A stretch of DNA of 11,336 bases from Alphaproteobacteria bacterium (GCA_023140905.1 JAGLKS010000039.1:1-11336); one strand, 5' to 3'; shown: positions 1-6,838, counted from the stretch's first letter. Program-made: numbers and translations. The notes: generated by a model not told the origin, from the letters alone.

Positions 1-1360
1 ATTCTGCGCGTGAGGTAAACATACGGTATGGCTCCGGTGCACCCTTGGTAATCAGATCATCGATCATAACCCCGATATAAGCATCAGCCCGATCAAGTGT
101 GAATGTATCAGCATCCTTACGACTCCGTCCGTCGCGCAAAGTCATAGCCTGCTTAGCCGCATTAACACCAGCCACCAACCCCAATCCGGCAGCTTCTTCA
201 TACCCTGTTGTGCCATTAATCTGTCCAGCCATAAACAAGCCCGGCAAACGCTTACTTTCCAATGTACGCTTCATTTCACGCGGATCAACATAGTCATATT
301 CAATCGCATAGCCCCACGCCAACACCTTAACATTCTCAAGGCCTTTAATAGAGTGAATCAAAGCATCCTGCACATCAATCGGTAAGGAGGTGGAAATTCC
401 GTTTGGATAAACTGTATCATCGTCTAATCCTTCCGGCTCTAAAAATATCTGGTGACGCGGCTTATCAGCAAAACGTCTAAGCTTATCTTCAATCGAAGGA
501 CAATAGCGCGGACCAATAGACTTAATCTGCCCCGAAAACAGCGGAGAACGAAGAATATTCTTCTCAATGATCTCATGGGTTTTATCATTCGTATAAGTGA
601 CATAGCAGGGAATTTGCAGGTTCGCCAATTCCTTGGTCATATAGGAAAAAGGGCGAGGGTTCTCATCACCATATTGTGGCTCGCACACATCCCAATCAAT
701 CGTACGCCCATCCAAACGAGCGGGAGTTCCTGTCTTGAGACGCCCCAAAGGAAAATCTAAACGTTCCAGCGTTTCTGCCAACCCAATCACTGGCTCTTCG
801 TCAATACGCCCACCCGGCGTAATATCCGTACCGCGATGGAGAACACCGCGCAAGAATGTCCCTGCCGTCAAGATCACACATGAACATGCATAGATATTAC
901 CATTTTTATCTTTCAAACCAGCAATAGAGCCATCTTCCTCATCGAGGATAAAATCTTCGCCCTCTGCCTCAATAATTGTCAGATTAGGATAGTTCAGCAA
1001 GATATCTTGCATAGCCTCACAATATAGCTTCCGATCTGCTTGAGCGCGCGGGCTTTGCACAGCAGGGCCTTTAGAGGTATTAAGCATACGAAACTGAATA
1101 CCGCCGCGATCTATGGCTTTCGCCATAACCCCGTCCAGTGCATCAATCTCACGCACGAGATGACCTTTCGCCAGCCCGCCAATAGCCGGATTACAAGACA
1201 TTGCCCCGATTGTACTTATCATATGGGTCATAAGAGCTGTCTTGGCCCCCATGCGCGCAGCTGCGGCAGCCGCATCGCATCCGGCATGTCCACCGCCTAC
1301 GACAATAACGTCAAAATCCTGAGACTTTTCATTTTGTGCCCGTGCTGCCATATGTGCCAT
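1..1360 (-). CDS. mnmG: MnmG (GidA), tRNA uridine-5-carboxymethylaminomethyl modification enzyme, 3' end cut by window edge
   Basis: FAD-dependent partner of MnmE; the MnmE-MnmG complex adds the (carboxymethyl)aminomethyl group to U34 of tRNAs in the cytoplasm. I translated 453 residues from the ATG at 1360. They include the Rossmann FAD motif [10 protein letters not shown] (residues 22-31), [13 protein letters not shown] (55-67), [13 protein letters not shown] (98-110), [18 protein letters not shown] in the middle, and MFTSRAE at the left edge. The family is about 620-630 residues long, so the C-terminal 170 or so residues, including the MnmE-contacting helices, lie outside. AAGG sits six bases upstream of the ATG at 1360, which supports that start; a second in-frame ATG lies three codons in. 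It follows mnmE on the same strand after 312 bases, so it may have its own promoter. In many bacteria rsmG (gidB), parA and parB follow mnmG; here that would be beyond position 1. Confidence 0.97.
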   Translation of the reverse strand, partial: MAHMAARAQNEKSQDFDVIVVGGGHAGCDAAAAAARMGAKTALMTHMISTIGAMSCNPAIGGLAKGHLVREIDALDGVMAKAIDRGGIQFRMLNTSKGPAVQSPRAQADRKLYCEAMQDILLNYPNLTIIEAEGEDFILDEEDGSIAGLKDKNGNIYACSCVILTAGTFLRGVLHRGTDITPGGRIDEEPVIGLAETLERLDFPLGRLKTGTPARLDGRTIDWDVCEPQYGDENPRPFSYMTKELANLQIPCYVTYTNDKTHEIIEKNILRSPLFSGQIKSIGPRYCPSIEDKLRRFADKPRHQIFLEPEGLDDDTVYPNGISTSLPIDVQDALIHSIKGLENVKVLAWGYAIEYDYVDPREMKRTLESKRLPGLFMAGQINGTTGYEEAAGLGLVAGVNAAKQAMTLRDGRSRKDADTFTLDRADAYIGVMIDDLITKGAPEPYRMFTSRAE

Positions 1361-1530
1361 AACTCGCCTTATCCTCAATGCAGTGCTTATGCATACACCA
1401 TACATCATGCGCATTCCGGCGGTTTTAAACGCCTCAAGCAAAATGTACTATTCTTGAATGAAACCACTATATACTAGGTTAGAACAAAATTTTCTAGGAA
1501 AAAGATAAAACGCAGGAAAAGAAGCATTTC

Positions 1531-1570
1531 TCCCCCAGTATAGGTACCGGATTTCCCCCAGTATAGGCAC
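1531..1570. repeat. Tandem pair of 17-base direct repeats upstream of mnmG
   Basis: TCCCCCAGTATAGGTAC (1531-1547) and TCCCCCAGTATAGGCAC (1554-1570) differ at one base and start 23 bases apart. Read in the mnmG direction each contains CCTATACTGGGGG, with a -10-like TATACT. Two near-identical copies at roughly two helical turns suggest a protein-binding site or doubled promoter elements controlling mnmG; this is inference. Confidence 0.75.
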
Positions 1571-1615
1571 ATACATTATAAAAATGAGCACGCTATATAA
1601 GGTTGCGACTGCGAC

Positions 1616-1636
1616 CTCGTTCCGCTAGGAACGGAG
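1616..1636. other. Stem-loop downstream of mnmE
   Basis: CGTTCC and GGAACG (1618-1623 and 1628-1633) pair perfectly around a four-base GCTA loop, and with one bulged G the stem extends to CTC/GAG. Neither side is followed by a T-run, so it is not a typical rho-independent terminator. It could be an mRNA 3'-end stabiliser for mnmE or a small interspersed palindromic element. Confidence 0.55.
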
Positions 1637-1672
1637 CCTGCGTGACGTATGAACGCATATATAAGCACTTCA

Positions 1673-3070
1673 TTACTTCCCGACACAAAAGTCACGAAAG
1701 ACGATATCCAGTAAATCTTCAACATCAACTTTACCGGTAATCCGCCCTAAATCACGCAAAGCCAAGCGCAAATCTTCCGCTATTAATTCCGGTAATTTCG
1801 CGTCAATACTGCGCCCCAGCTCATTTCGGCACGCTATTAATGCTGTGCGGTGACGTTGACGCGTAATAATCGGAGCCTCGCTGTCTTCCGAGGCTTTTCC
1901 GGCCTTCATAACCGCCTCAATCTTGCTGATAAGAGCCTTTAAAAACGCATCAATCCCTTGATTATCCCGAACAGAAATACGCAAAGCATCGTCCGGATGC
2001 TCTAGCATTCCACCCATATCAGCTTTATTAATCACAGCTAGAGTATAATCGTACTTATCTTCCAGCATATAACTATGCGCATCAAGTGTATCTGTGGCCC
2101 CATCATAAAGAATAACGCGAATATCAGCCTCTTCCGCTACAAGCAAAGCCCTGCGGATACCCTCAGATTCTATTGTCCCTTGCACATCTTCACCGATCTG
2201 ATCCGGGCGAAGCCCTGCCGTATCAGACAAAATAACCGGATAGCCTCCTATATCCAGATGAGCCTCTATCACATCGCGTGTTGTTCCGGCAATATCCGAA
2301 ACAATCGCTATATCCCGCTGTGCGAGCATATTAACAAGACTGGATTTCCCTGCATTTGGCGCCCCTATAATAGCAATCTTTATCCCATCACGCAGCCGTT
2401 CACCACGGCGATTATCATTAAGATGAGCATCGATTTGCGTGCATAATTCTATGATTTGAGGACGAATTTCCTGATTAATATCGATTGGCAAATCTTCATC
2501 CGGGAACTCCATTTCAGCCTCAACATAAGCAAGGATATTGCTGAGATCATCCCGCCACGTCCCAATAACATGCCCCAAAGCGCCGCCCATCTGCGATAAA
2601 GCTTGTTGTTGTTGTAAGGTTGTCTGGGCATGAATTAAGTCGGCAACCGCCTCCGCTTCTGTCAGATCCATCTTGCCATTCTCAAAAGCACGGCGCGTAA
2701 ATTCTCCCGGCTCTGCTAAACGGTGACCGGACAGAGAGCCTAGCTCTTCCAGCACGCCATCAATTACCGCAACCCCGCCATGGACGTGGTATTCCACAAT
2801 AGTCTCGCCTGTATAGCTGTGTGGCGCTTTAAAGGCAAGAATGAGGGCATGATCCAATGTTTCACGTGAAACACAGCGTTTCAATTCGCACAGTTGCGCT
2901 TTGCGATAACGAATCTGTTCGGATCGTATGTCTGAAATAGCACAGAATCCCTCCAATGCCTGAGGGCCGGACACTCGAATAACGGCCACTCCAGCCACAC
3001 CACGGGCACTAGCCAGCGCATATATTGTCTGCCTAGCATCGCTGCCATTATTACTGTTGTTGTTCATCAT
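1673..3070 (-). CDS. mnmE: MnmE (TrmE), tRNA modification GTPase
   Basis: Potassium-activated GTPase that works with MnmG on tRNA wobble uridines, using a folate-derived one-carbon unit. The 465 residues match the family length (E. coli 454). The N-terminal folate-binding domain starts at IYALASARGVAGVAVIRVSG (16-35) and includes PGEFTRRAFENGKMDLTEAEAV (broken here only by its own length, 121-142). The G domain inserted in the helical domain has G1 GAPNAGKS (236-243), G2 GTTRD (262-266), G3 DTAG (283-286) and G4 NKAD (348-351). The C-terminus FCVGK carries the family Cys (C462). Two adjacent ATGs start the frame, and the SD is weak (CGGGA). The gene follows the DUF6489 gene by 78 bases on the same strand, so they are probably co-transcribed. 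A perfect parS is embedded at codons 66-71. Confidence 0.98.
   Translation of the reverse strand: MMNNNSNNGSDARQTIYALASARGVAGVAVIRVSGPQALEGFCAISDIRSEQIRYRKAQLCELKRCVSRETLDHALILAFKAPHSYTGETIVEYHVHGGVAVIDGVLEELGSLSGHRLAEPGEFTRRAFENGKMDLTEAEAVADLIHAQTTLQQQQALSQMGGALGHVIGTWRDDLSNILAYVEAEMEFPDEDLPIDINQEIRPQIIELCTQIDAHLNDNRRGERLRDGIKIAIIGAPNAGKSSLVNMLAQRDIAIVSDIAGTTRDVIEAHLDIGGYPVILSDTAGLRPDQIGEDVQGTIESEGIRRALLVAEEADIRVILYDGATDTLDAHSYMLEDKYDYTLAVINKADMGGMLEHPDDALRISVRDNQGIDAFLKALISKIEAVMKAGKASEDSEAPIITRQRHRTALIACRNELGRSIDAKLPELIAEDLRLALRDLGRITGKVDVEDLLDIVFRDFCVGK
2858..2873. other. parS: parS centromere site, perfect palindrome, inside mnmE
   Basis: TGTTTCACGTGAAACA is a perfect 16-base palindrome and matches exactly the widely conserved chromosomal ParB-binding consensus TGTTNCACGTGAAACA. 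It is read through in mnmE as the end of C66 plus V67-S68-R69-E70-T71. parS sites cluster near the origin and often lie inside genes, so both the exact match and the mnmG/mnmE context support the call. ParB is not in the window. Confidence 0.92.
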
Positions 3071-3148
3071 CTATACATCCCGGACAAATAAACGCCCCCG
3101 ATTACCAGCATTACTAGAGAACATTACCATCGTATTACTTGAGTCGGG

Positions 3149-3403
3149 CTACTTCTTTTCAGAACCATCCGGCGGCGTCATACCCATCTGACCCCAGAAC
3201 ATTTTCTGCATTTCACCCCAGCCTTGCATAGTTGCTGGCATCCAGGTTTTCACCATTTCATCAGGGGTTAAATTACTCAAATTCTCTTGCAAACGTCCTT
3301 CCAGCTCTTGCATCATGCGTTCTTGCATGGGCACAACATTGGGCATGCCGAAAAAAGACCGTGCTTCATCAGGGGTACATTCTATATCAAAATTGAATTT
3401 CAT
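3149..3403 (-). CDS. Small DUF6489-family protein
   Basis: An 84-residue protein that I recognise as resembling DUF6489, a family of unknown function that I associate with Alphaproteobacteria. Visible hallmarks are MKFNFDIECTPDEARSFFG at the start (first 19 residues), a Met/Glu-rich helical middle, and the Trp-rich tail MVKTWMP...GWGEMQKMFWGQMG (about 50-73). It is cytoplasmic, with no signal peptide or membrane segment. AAGGA lies nine bases before the ATG. It is first in a probable transcript with mnmE and mnmG and is divergent from the zinc-finger gene across 60 bases. The role is unknown; proximity to mnmE is the only functional hint. Confidence 0.85.
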   Translation of the reverse strand: MKFNFDIECTPDEARSFFGMPNVVPMQERMMQELEGRLQENLSNLTPDEMVKTWMPATMQGWGEMQKMFWGQMGMTPPDGSEKK

Positions 3404-3422
3404 TGTCTATTATCCTTATATT

Positions 3423-3436
3423 CTGTAAGCTTACAG
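3423..3436. promoter_or_regulatory. Perfect 14-base palindrome in a divergent spacer (candidate operator)
   Basis: CTGTAAGCTTACAG lies almost exactly in the middle of the 60-base spacer between the DUF6489 gene (minus) and the zinc-finger gene (plus). This position is typical of a dimeric repressor site controlling both genes. TATACA at 3438-3443 could be the -10 for the plus-strand gene. No regulator is identified. Confidence 0.45.
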
Positions 3437-3463
3437 TTATACAGGATTTAAAGGAATATACCA

Positions 3464-5170
3464 GTGACCAACACAACAGAATCGACATTGCCACCAAGTA
3501 CGGAAATCACGGAATCGGAGGTTAATCCAGCCTATAAGGACAAAGCCCTGAGCATCATCAAAAAGCTTGTTTCCGGCAATAAGTTTGCCCTTGAAGAAGT
3601 GCAGCTCACATCCTTTGATGGCAAAACCTTACGATTTAGCGCACAAAATTTGCTAACCTTGCAAACAAAGCACAGCAAAGCCACGCAATCCGGCCTTTAT
3701 GAAGATGCAATCAAAGTTCAAAATGAAGAGAGTGCCACCAATGAAATGGACAGGTACTATGCTGCTATGGGAAGTGATCGGGGGCTGGAACAAGAGGTGC
3801 ACAAGCTTATCCTTTCACGCACGGATAAGGGCTTTAATAATGACACTGATAACGTTTCTATAGCCCTGCCAAAATTAACAAAGAAATTCGTCATATCAGA
3901 ACAATGCACAGCTTGCCGAGGCAAAAGCTCAACCCCATGCCTTCCTTGTAATGGCAGCGGAAAAGCCACATGCCAACGCTGTAAAGGAACCTGCCGCACT
4001 CCCTGCACACATTGTAGTGGCTCGCGCATGGTAGCAATACCGGGCGACGCTAGTAAAAAAATTGCCTGTCCGGTATGTCGCGGACAAGGCTATGTGGGCT
4101 GTATAAGCTGTAATCAAACGGGACATATAACGTGCAAATCCTGTAATGGACACGGTAGCTTGCCATGTATGCAATGTGACGGCACAGGCCAGATCAGCCA
4201 CATATACACACAGGAAATCCAGCTCCAGACAAGAGTTCTGTACCCCAAAGATAAACTCCCCGATAAAGTCACAGCCAAACTCGAAGAGCAGGGGTTGGAT
4301 ATTACTCAACACGCGGATATACACGCATCCAATGATAGAGCAGATATAGAGAAATGGACGGCTGCACAAGAAAATAAGCCTGACAGCATCTATAGCGAAA
4401 TCAAACGTAAAAAGCAGGTATGTTTTCCGCTCCTTTACACAGTCACCCTGCCATATGGTCAAATCGAATACGCACTCAATGACAAAAAATATGAGGCCTT
4501 TATATTTGGAAAAGCATCCTGTTTAACCTATGTTTCCCCTTTTCTGGATGATCTACTGAGAGAGGGCATAAAAGCTCTGGAAAGTGCTGCACAAAGAAAC
4601 GGAAATACACACACAAATCTAATGATTGCCGGAGAATATCGAACACTAAAAGAAGGGATAATCCTTACGGCCATGACATCTCTGAACAAAGCTAAAAACA
4701 AGCTGAAAGCTAAAACCCCGTACGGACTATCTGACACCGCAATTAGCAGCATTATTTCTTTATCAGACCAAGCTTTAAAAAACATTACCAGAAAATCCCG
4801 CATCACAAGCCTGATCGTAGCAGGGCTTGCTTATCTTGTTGCTTTCGCTGGATATTTCCTTACACCCCTGCACCAGAACATAGCAGCAAATATCCCTAAT
4901 ACAGCATTACAATCTATCGCTGATATGTTTGTTTTATGCACAATAATGTATATCGGTATGATGGGCATTCAAGCCGGGGCGCAAAGCGTCCTGAAAAAAG
5001 CAATAAACGCCCTCCACCCGAATAATCAGATAAAAACAGCACCACCGAAACTTGGGGGAATATCATATTGGAACATCGCTCTAGCCGGCACAATATTCCT
5101 GACTATCATAGAAATAAGCCGCCATATCACAGGAATCATACCGCCAGCTTGGTACGCAGCTTTATTTTGA
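3464..5170 (+). CDS. Membrane-anchored DnaJ-type zinc-finger protein with eight CxxC motifs
   Basis: A 568-residue protein starting at GTG; AAGGA at 3451-3455, eight bases upstream, decides the start. Residues 1-145 are polar with no signal peptide and no J domain (no HPD). Residues 148-238 hold eight CxxC motifs whose first cysteines are at 148, 159, 170, 181, 202, 213, 224 and 235: two blocks of four, each with an exact 11-residue step, many followed by GxG as in the DnaJ central domain. Residues 250-440 are charged and mostly soluble. Three hydrophobic segments follow (about 447-466, 484-504, 533-551), anchoring the C-terminus in the inner membrane with the zinc region probably cytoplasmic. 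DnaJ zinc centres bind unfolded protein, so a chaperone or scaffold role is possible, but without a J domain that is inference. It is probably monocistronic. I do not know a named family for the whole protein. Confidence 0.9.
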   Translation: MTNTTESTLPPSTEITESEVNPAYKDKALSIIKKLVSGNKFALEEVQLTSFDGKTLRFSAQNLLTLQTKHSKATQSGLYEDAIKVQNEESATNEMDRYYAAMGSDRGLEQEVHKLILSRTDKGFNNDTDNVSIALPKLTKKFVISEQCTACRGKSSTPCLPCNGSGKATCQRCKGTCRTPCTHCSGSRMVAIPGDASKKIACPVCRGQGYVGCISCNQTGHITCKSCNGHGSLPCMQCDGTGQISHIYTQEIQLQTRVLYPKDKLPDKVTAKLEEQGLDITQHADIHASNDRADIEKWTAAQENKPDSIYSEIKRKKQVCFPLLYTVTLPYGQIEYALNDKKYEAFIFGKASCLTYVSPFLDDLLREGIKALESAAQRNGNTHTNLMIAGEYRTLKEGIILTAMTSLNKAKNKLKAKTPYGLSDTAISSIISLSDQALKNITRKSRITSLIVAGLAYLVAFAGYFLTPLHQNIAANIPNTALQSIADMFVLCTIMYIGMMGIQAGAQSVLKKAINALHPNNQIKTAPPKLGGISYWNIALAGTIFLTIIEISRHITGIIPPAWYAALF

Positions 5171-5194
5171 ACCTGAATACAACCCCCGCACGCA

Positions 5195-5240
5195 ACAAAA
5201 GAAAAAGGTCGCCCTGCGCTATATTAGCAACAGAACGACC
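5195..5240 (-). terminator. Rho-independent terminator for the minus-strand gene at 5285-5890
   Basis: GGTCG (5207-5211) pairs with CGACC (5236-5240), with a second CTG/CAG pairing inside the loop. Read on the minus strand, the hairpin is followed by TTTTTCTTTT. It also separates two convergent genes. The plus-strand side lacks a T-run. Confidence 0.65.
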
Positions 5241-5284
5241 AGCACAAGGGATATTTATATGAAAGCAAACACTTTCTTGCTGCA

Positions 5285-5890
5285 TTAGTTCAGACGCGCT
5301 AAAGCCTTTTCTTTCATGCGCTGACGGTAGGCAACAATATCTTTGGCTGAGCGAGGATGTGCCAAAATATTATCCGCCGTCACCATATTCTGACATTCGA
5401 GCGAAACATCAGAAGAATGATTGACATGAACGCGCTTATGATGCTGTTTAGGTGTCAGGGCAAACCGAGCGCCTAACAACAAACCTAGTGCAGCAACTTT
5501 ACCAACCGGGCGTTGGGTTCTGATCGCAGGAATCTTTGAAGAAGATGTGCTATGAGTGTTGAGCAAAGATGTACACAAATTGCCTGCGACAGAGGAAGAT
5601 TTATAAGAGGAAGACTTATCAAACTGCGCTGAAACCTTAGCTTTGCCAACTGTATCAACGATTTCAGTCATGTCGATTATTTCATTAAAAGAGGATGGCG
5701 TTCCACGTGAAACACTATTAGCAGAACTATAGGCCGTCATGCTGTCATGCATAACATAAGAACTAGCCGTACTAACCGAGAACGCCAATGTTAAGCCCGC
5801 CAGTAACACCAAACGTCCGTAGCTACGTAGCTTTATAAGCAACAATACGGACAGAAAACAATAGTAATTCTTTTTTAAATTAAGCCCCAT
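5285..5890 (-). CDS. Ser-rich secreted or membrane-anchored protein, unrecognised
   Basis: I do not recognise this 201-residue protein. The N-terminus has a Lys-containing start (LKK), a hydrophobic stretch (11-19) and, after K20/R22/R26, a second one (27-38) ending in SVSTASS, which could be a signal peptide with cleavage near residue 44. Residues 39-118 are very rich in Ser and Thr. A short hydrophobic run KVAALGLLLGARFAL (131-145) is followed by a basic His-rich segment (PKQHHKRVHVNH) and a charged C-terminal helix (RQRMKEKALARL). The start is uncertain: only GGTGG precedes the ATG at 5890, although a promoter-like pair upstream (5966-5995) fits it. A terminator follows the gene. A near-perfect parS overlaps codons 59-64, so part of the sequence may be constrained by ParB binding rather than by protein function. 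Confidence 0.7.
   Translation of the reverse strand: MGLNLKKNYYCFLSVLLLIKLRSYGRLVLLAGLTLAFSVSTASSYVMHDSMTAYSSANSVSRGTPSSFNEIIDMTEIVDTVGKAKVSAQFDKSSSYKSSSVAGNLCTSLLNTHSTSSSKIPAIRTQRPVGKVAALGLLLGARFALTPKQHHKRVHVNHSSDVSLECQNMVTADNILAHPRSAKDIVAYRQRMKEKALARLN
5699..5714. other. parS: parS-like site, one mismatch, inside the 5285-5890 gene
   Basis: CGTTCCACGTGAAACA matches TGTTNCACGTGAAACA at all but the first base. On the coding strand it reads TGTTTCACGTGGAACG and encodes V60-S61-R62-G63-T64, almost the same peptide as the mnmE copy (VSRET). It lies 2.84 kb from the perfect site. Confidence 0.82.
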
Positions 5891-5965
5891 TTTACCACCA
5901 GAGTACCAACGTTTATTTGTTTATCTCATGCTTTAAGCGCATGTTTACATATTATCTCTACTTTC

Positions 5966-5995
5966 ATTGTAGGCACAGGTGTGTGATTATGGCAA
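5966..5995 (-). promoter_or_regulatory. Promoter candidate for the 5285-5890 gene
   Basis: On the minus strand TTGCCA (5990-5995) and TACAAT (5966-5971) are separated by 18 bases, a good sigma-70-type match. Transcription would start near 5959, leaving a leader of about 70 bases before the ATG at 5890. Confidence 0.5.
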
Positions 5996-6015
5996 ACACT
6001 ATCGTTTTGATTTTA

Positions 6016-6045
6016 TTGCGTTTTTAGAATAGATTTACATAAAAT
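6016..6045 (+). promoter_or_regulatory. Orphan plus-strand promoter candidate
   Basis: TTGCGT (6016-6021) and TAAAAT (6040-6045) are 18 bases apart. AAAGGA (6059-6064) and GTG (6070) follow, opening a frame of only 16 codons ending at 6120. It could be a leader peptide, a small peptide or the relic of a lost gene. The surrounding DNA is AT-rich, so chance is a real alternative. Confidence 0.3.
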
Positions 6046-6196
6046 ACTCAAATAATTTAAAGGAATTTTGTGCAGCTGAGAAAGAAAAACGCAGAAATCT
6101 GCACGGTTTACCCTAGGTAATGTAGTCGCGTGTTATGTTAAGTGGAGAAGTGCAGTTTCATCTCTACCACAGTTGTTTGTATAGGATCACATTTCG

Positions 6197-6253
6197 GCGT
6201 AGTTGTCGCAGCTCATGCGCATAGTTGACGCGCATATCACATGTTGTTACACT
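6197..6253 (+). promoter_or_regulatory. ccdAB promoter with repeated operator-like sequences
   Basis: TTGACG (6225-6230) and TACACT (6248-6253) are exactly 17 bases apart, placing transcription start near 6260, just before the ccdA SD. Direct repeats GCGTAGTTGTCGC (6197-6209) and GCATAGTTGACGC (6219-6231) match at 11 of 13 bases, 22 bases apart, and the inverted pair ATGCGC (6215-6220)/GCGCAT (6230-6235) spans the -35. CcdA-type antitoxins bind their own promoters through an N-terminal ribbon-helix-helix, so these repeats are likely autorepression sites; that link is inference. Confidence 0.6.
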
Positions 6254-6278
6254 ATCTAGGCATGTATAGGAGATTAGT

Positions 6279-6527
6279 ATGCTTACTTCCTCAACAGAAG
6301 ATGTCCCCAAACGTAAAGCTATAAATTTGACCATACGGGAAGACATTCTCAAAGAGGCAAAAAATTTAAAACTAAATGCTTCAAAAGCGGCTGAATCGGG
6401 AATCTTGGCCGCTATCAAAGAAATTCGCGAGCAAGCCTGGCTTAAAGATAATAAGTTAGCTCTTATAGCCCATAACCAACGGATAGAAAATGACGGTCCT
6501 TTACTGACTCCCGAATGGAAGACTTAA
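6279..6527 (+). CDS. ccdA: CcdA-family antitoxin
   Basis: An 82-residue antitoxin of a type II toxin-antitoxin pair. The N-terminal segment KRKAINLTIREDILKEAKNL (11-30) fits the ribbon-helix-helix DNA-binding fold, followed by NASKAAESGILAAI and the charged stretch EIREQAWLKDNKLALIAHN (48-66). The tail IENDGPLLTPEW (69-80) is the usual CcdA ending that wraps the toxin. AGGAG (6268-6272) lies six bases before the ATG. Two bases separate its stop from the probable ccdB ATG, which suggests translational coupling. The protein should neutralise CcdB and repress its own promoter. Confidence 0.92.
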   Translation: MLTSSTEDVPKRKAINLTIREDILKEAKNLKLNASKAAESGILAAIKEIREQAWLKDNKLALIAHNQRIENDGPLLTPEWKT

Positions 6528-6529
6528 AC

Positions 6530-6838
6530 ATGGCACGTTTTGATGTTTATGAGTATAAAAGCAATTCTGCACCATTGCTTATAGAGGTTCAAGCAGAGTT
6601 ATTGGCTGATTTAAGTACCTGTGTAGTTCTTCCGATTGTTCCCGAAGACCGCGCTAAAAAAGAAGCTTTGCCAAAACTAAAACCAATTATTGAAGTTAAT
6701 GGAACGCGCTATATTCTTATGACAACAGATATCGGCGTACTTGCAAGAAAGTCTCTTGGAGATGTTGTTGCTAATGTTGAAGATGATTATAGGCAAGAAA
6801 TAACAGATGCTCTGGATTTTTTGTTTCAAGGGTTTTAA
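6530..6838 (+). CDS. ccdB: CcdB-family toxin (gyrase-targeting type)
   Basis: A 102-residue protein, nearly the same length as F-plasmid CcdB (101). It begins MARFDVYEYKSNSAPLLIEV, keeps the CcdB pattern LxxVQxxLL (residues 16-25), VVLPIVP (32-38), the ILMTTDIGVLARKSLGDVV stretch (62-80) and the ITDALDFLFQGF ending. CcdB proteins poison DNA gyrase. The ATG at 6530 is preferred over an earlier in-frame ATG at 6515, because GGAAG (6517-6521) is eight bases upstream and the protein then starts as in the family. F-plasmid CcdB ends W-G-I, residues needed for gyrase poisoning; here the end is Q-G-F. From memory other chromosomal CcdBs also lack the Trp, so this does not prove inactivity. No terminator is visible after the gene. 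Confidence 0.92.
   Translation: MARFDVYEYKSNSAPLLIEVQAELLADLSTCVVLPIVPEDRAKKEALPKLKPIIEVNGTRYILMTTDIGVLARKSLGDVVANVEDDYRQEITDALDFLFQGF

Larger units (their letters stand above)
1361..1672. other. 312-base mnmE-mnmG intergenic region
   Basis: I see no convincing gene here. It holds a pair of direct repeats (1531-1547 and 1554-1570), a stem-loop (1616-1636), and an AT-rich stretch (about 1460-1510) that could supply a promoter for mnmG, although no strong -35/-10 pair stands out. TTATCCTCA at 1370-1378 resembles a DnaA box with one mismatch, but a single weak box does not make an origin. Confidence 0.6.
5891..6278. other. 388-base AT-rich divergent intergenic region
   Basis: I see no substantial gene here. 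The stretch holds a minus-strand promoter candidate (5966-5995), a plus-strand promoter candidate (6016-6045) followed by an SD and a 16-codon GTG frame (6070-6120), the short inverted repeat GCAGAAATCTGC (6091-6102), and the ccdAB promoter with its repeats (6197-6253). CATGC/GCATG (5927-5931 and 5939-5943) forms another small inverted repeat in the leader of the minus-strand gene. Confidence 0.6.

Noticed and set aside
1370..1378. DnaA-box-like TTATCCTCA near mnmG, hinting at oriC
   Set aside because: A single box with one mismatch and no cluster of boxes or AT-rich unwinding element nearby; in many Alphaproteobacteria oriC is not next to mnmG.
1040..1477. Plus-strand open frame of 145 codons overlapping the 5' end of mnmG
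   Set aside because: It lies antisense over the conserved MnmG N-terminus, and its peptide looks like a reverse-frame shadow.
1616..1636. Rho-independent terminator of mnmE
   Set aside because: The stem is good but no T-run follows on either strand, so it is listed only as a stem-loop.
3929..4462. Minus-strand open frame of 177 codons inside the zinc-finger gene
   Set aside because: It is antisense to the regular CxxC repeats; the repeat structure keeps the opposite frame open.
6164..6418. Minus-strand open frame over the ccdA start and promoter
   Set aside because: It overlaps the well-supported ccdA gene and promoter and has no recognisable content.
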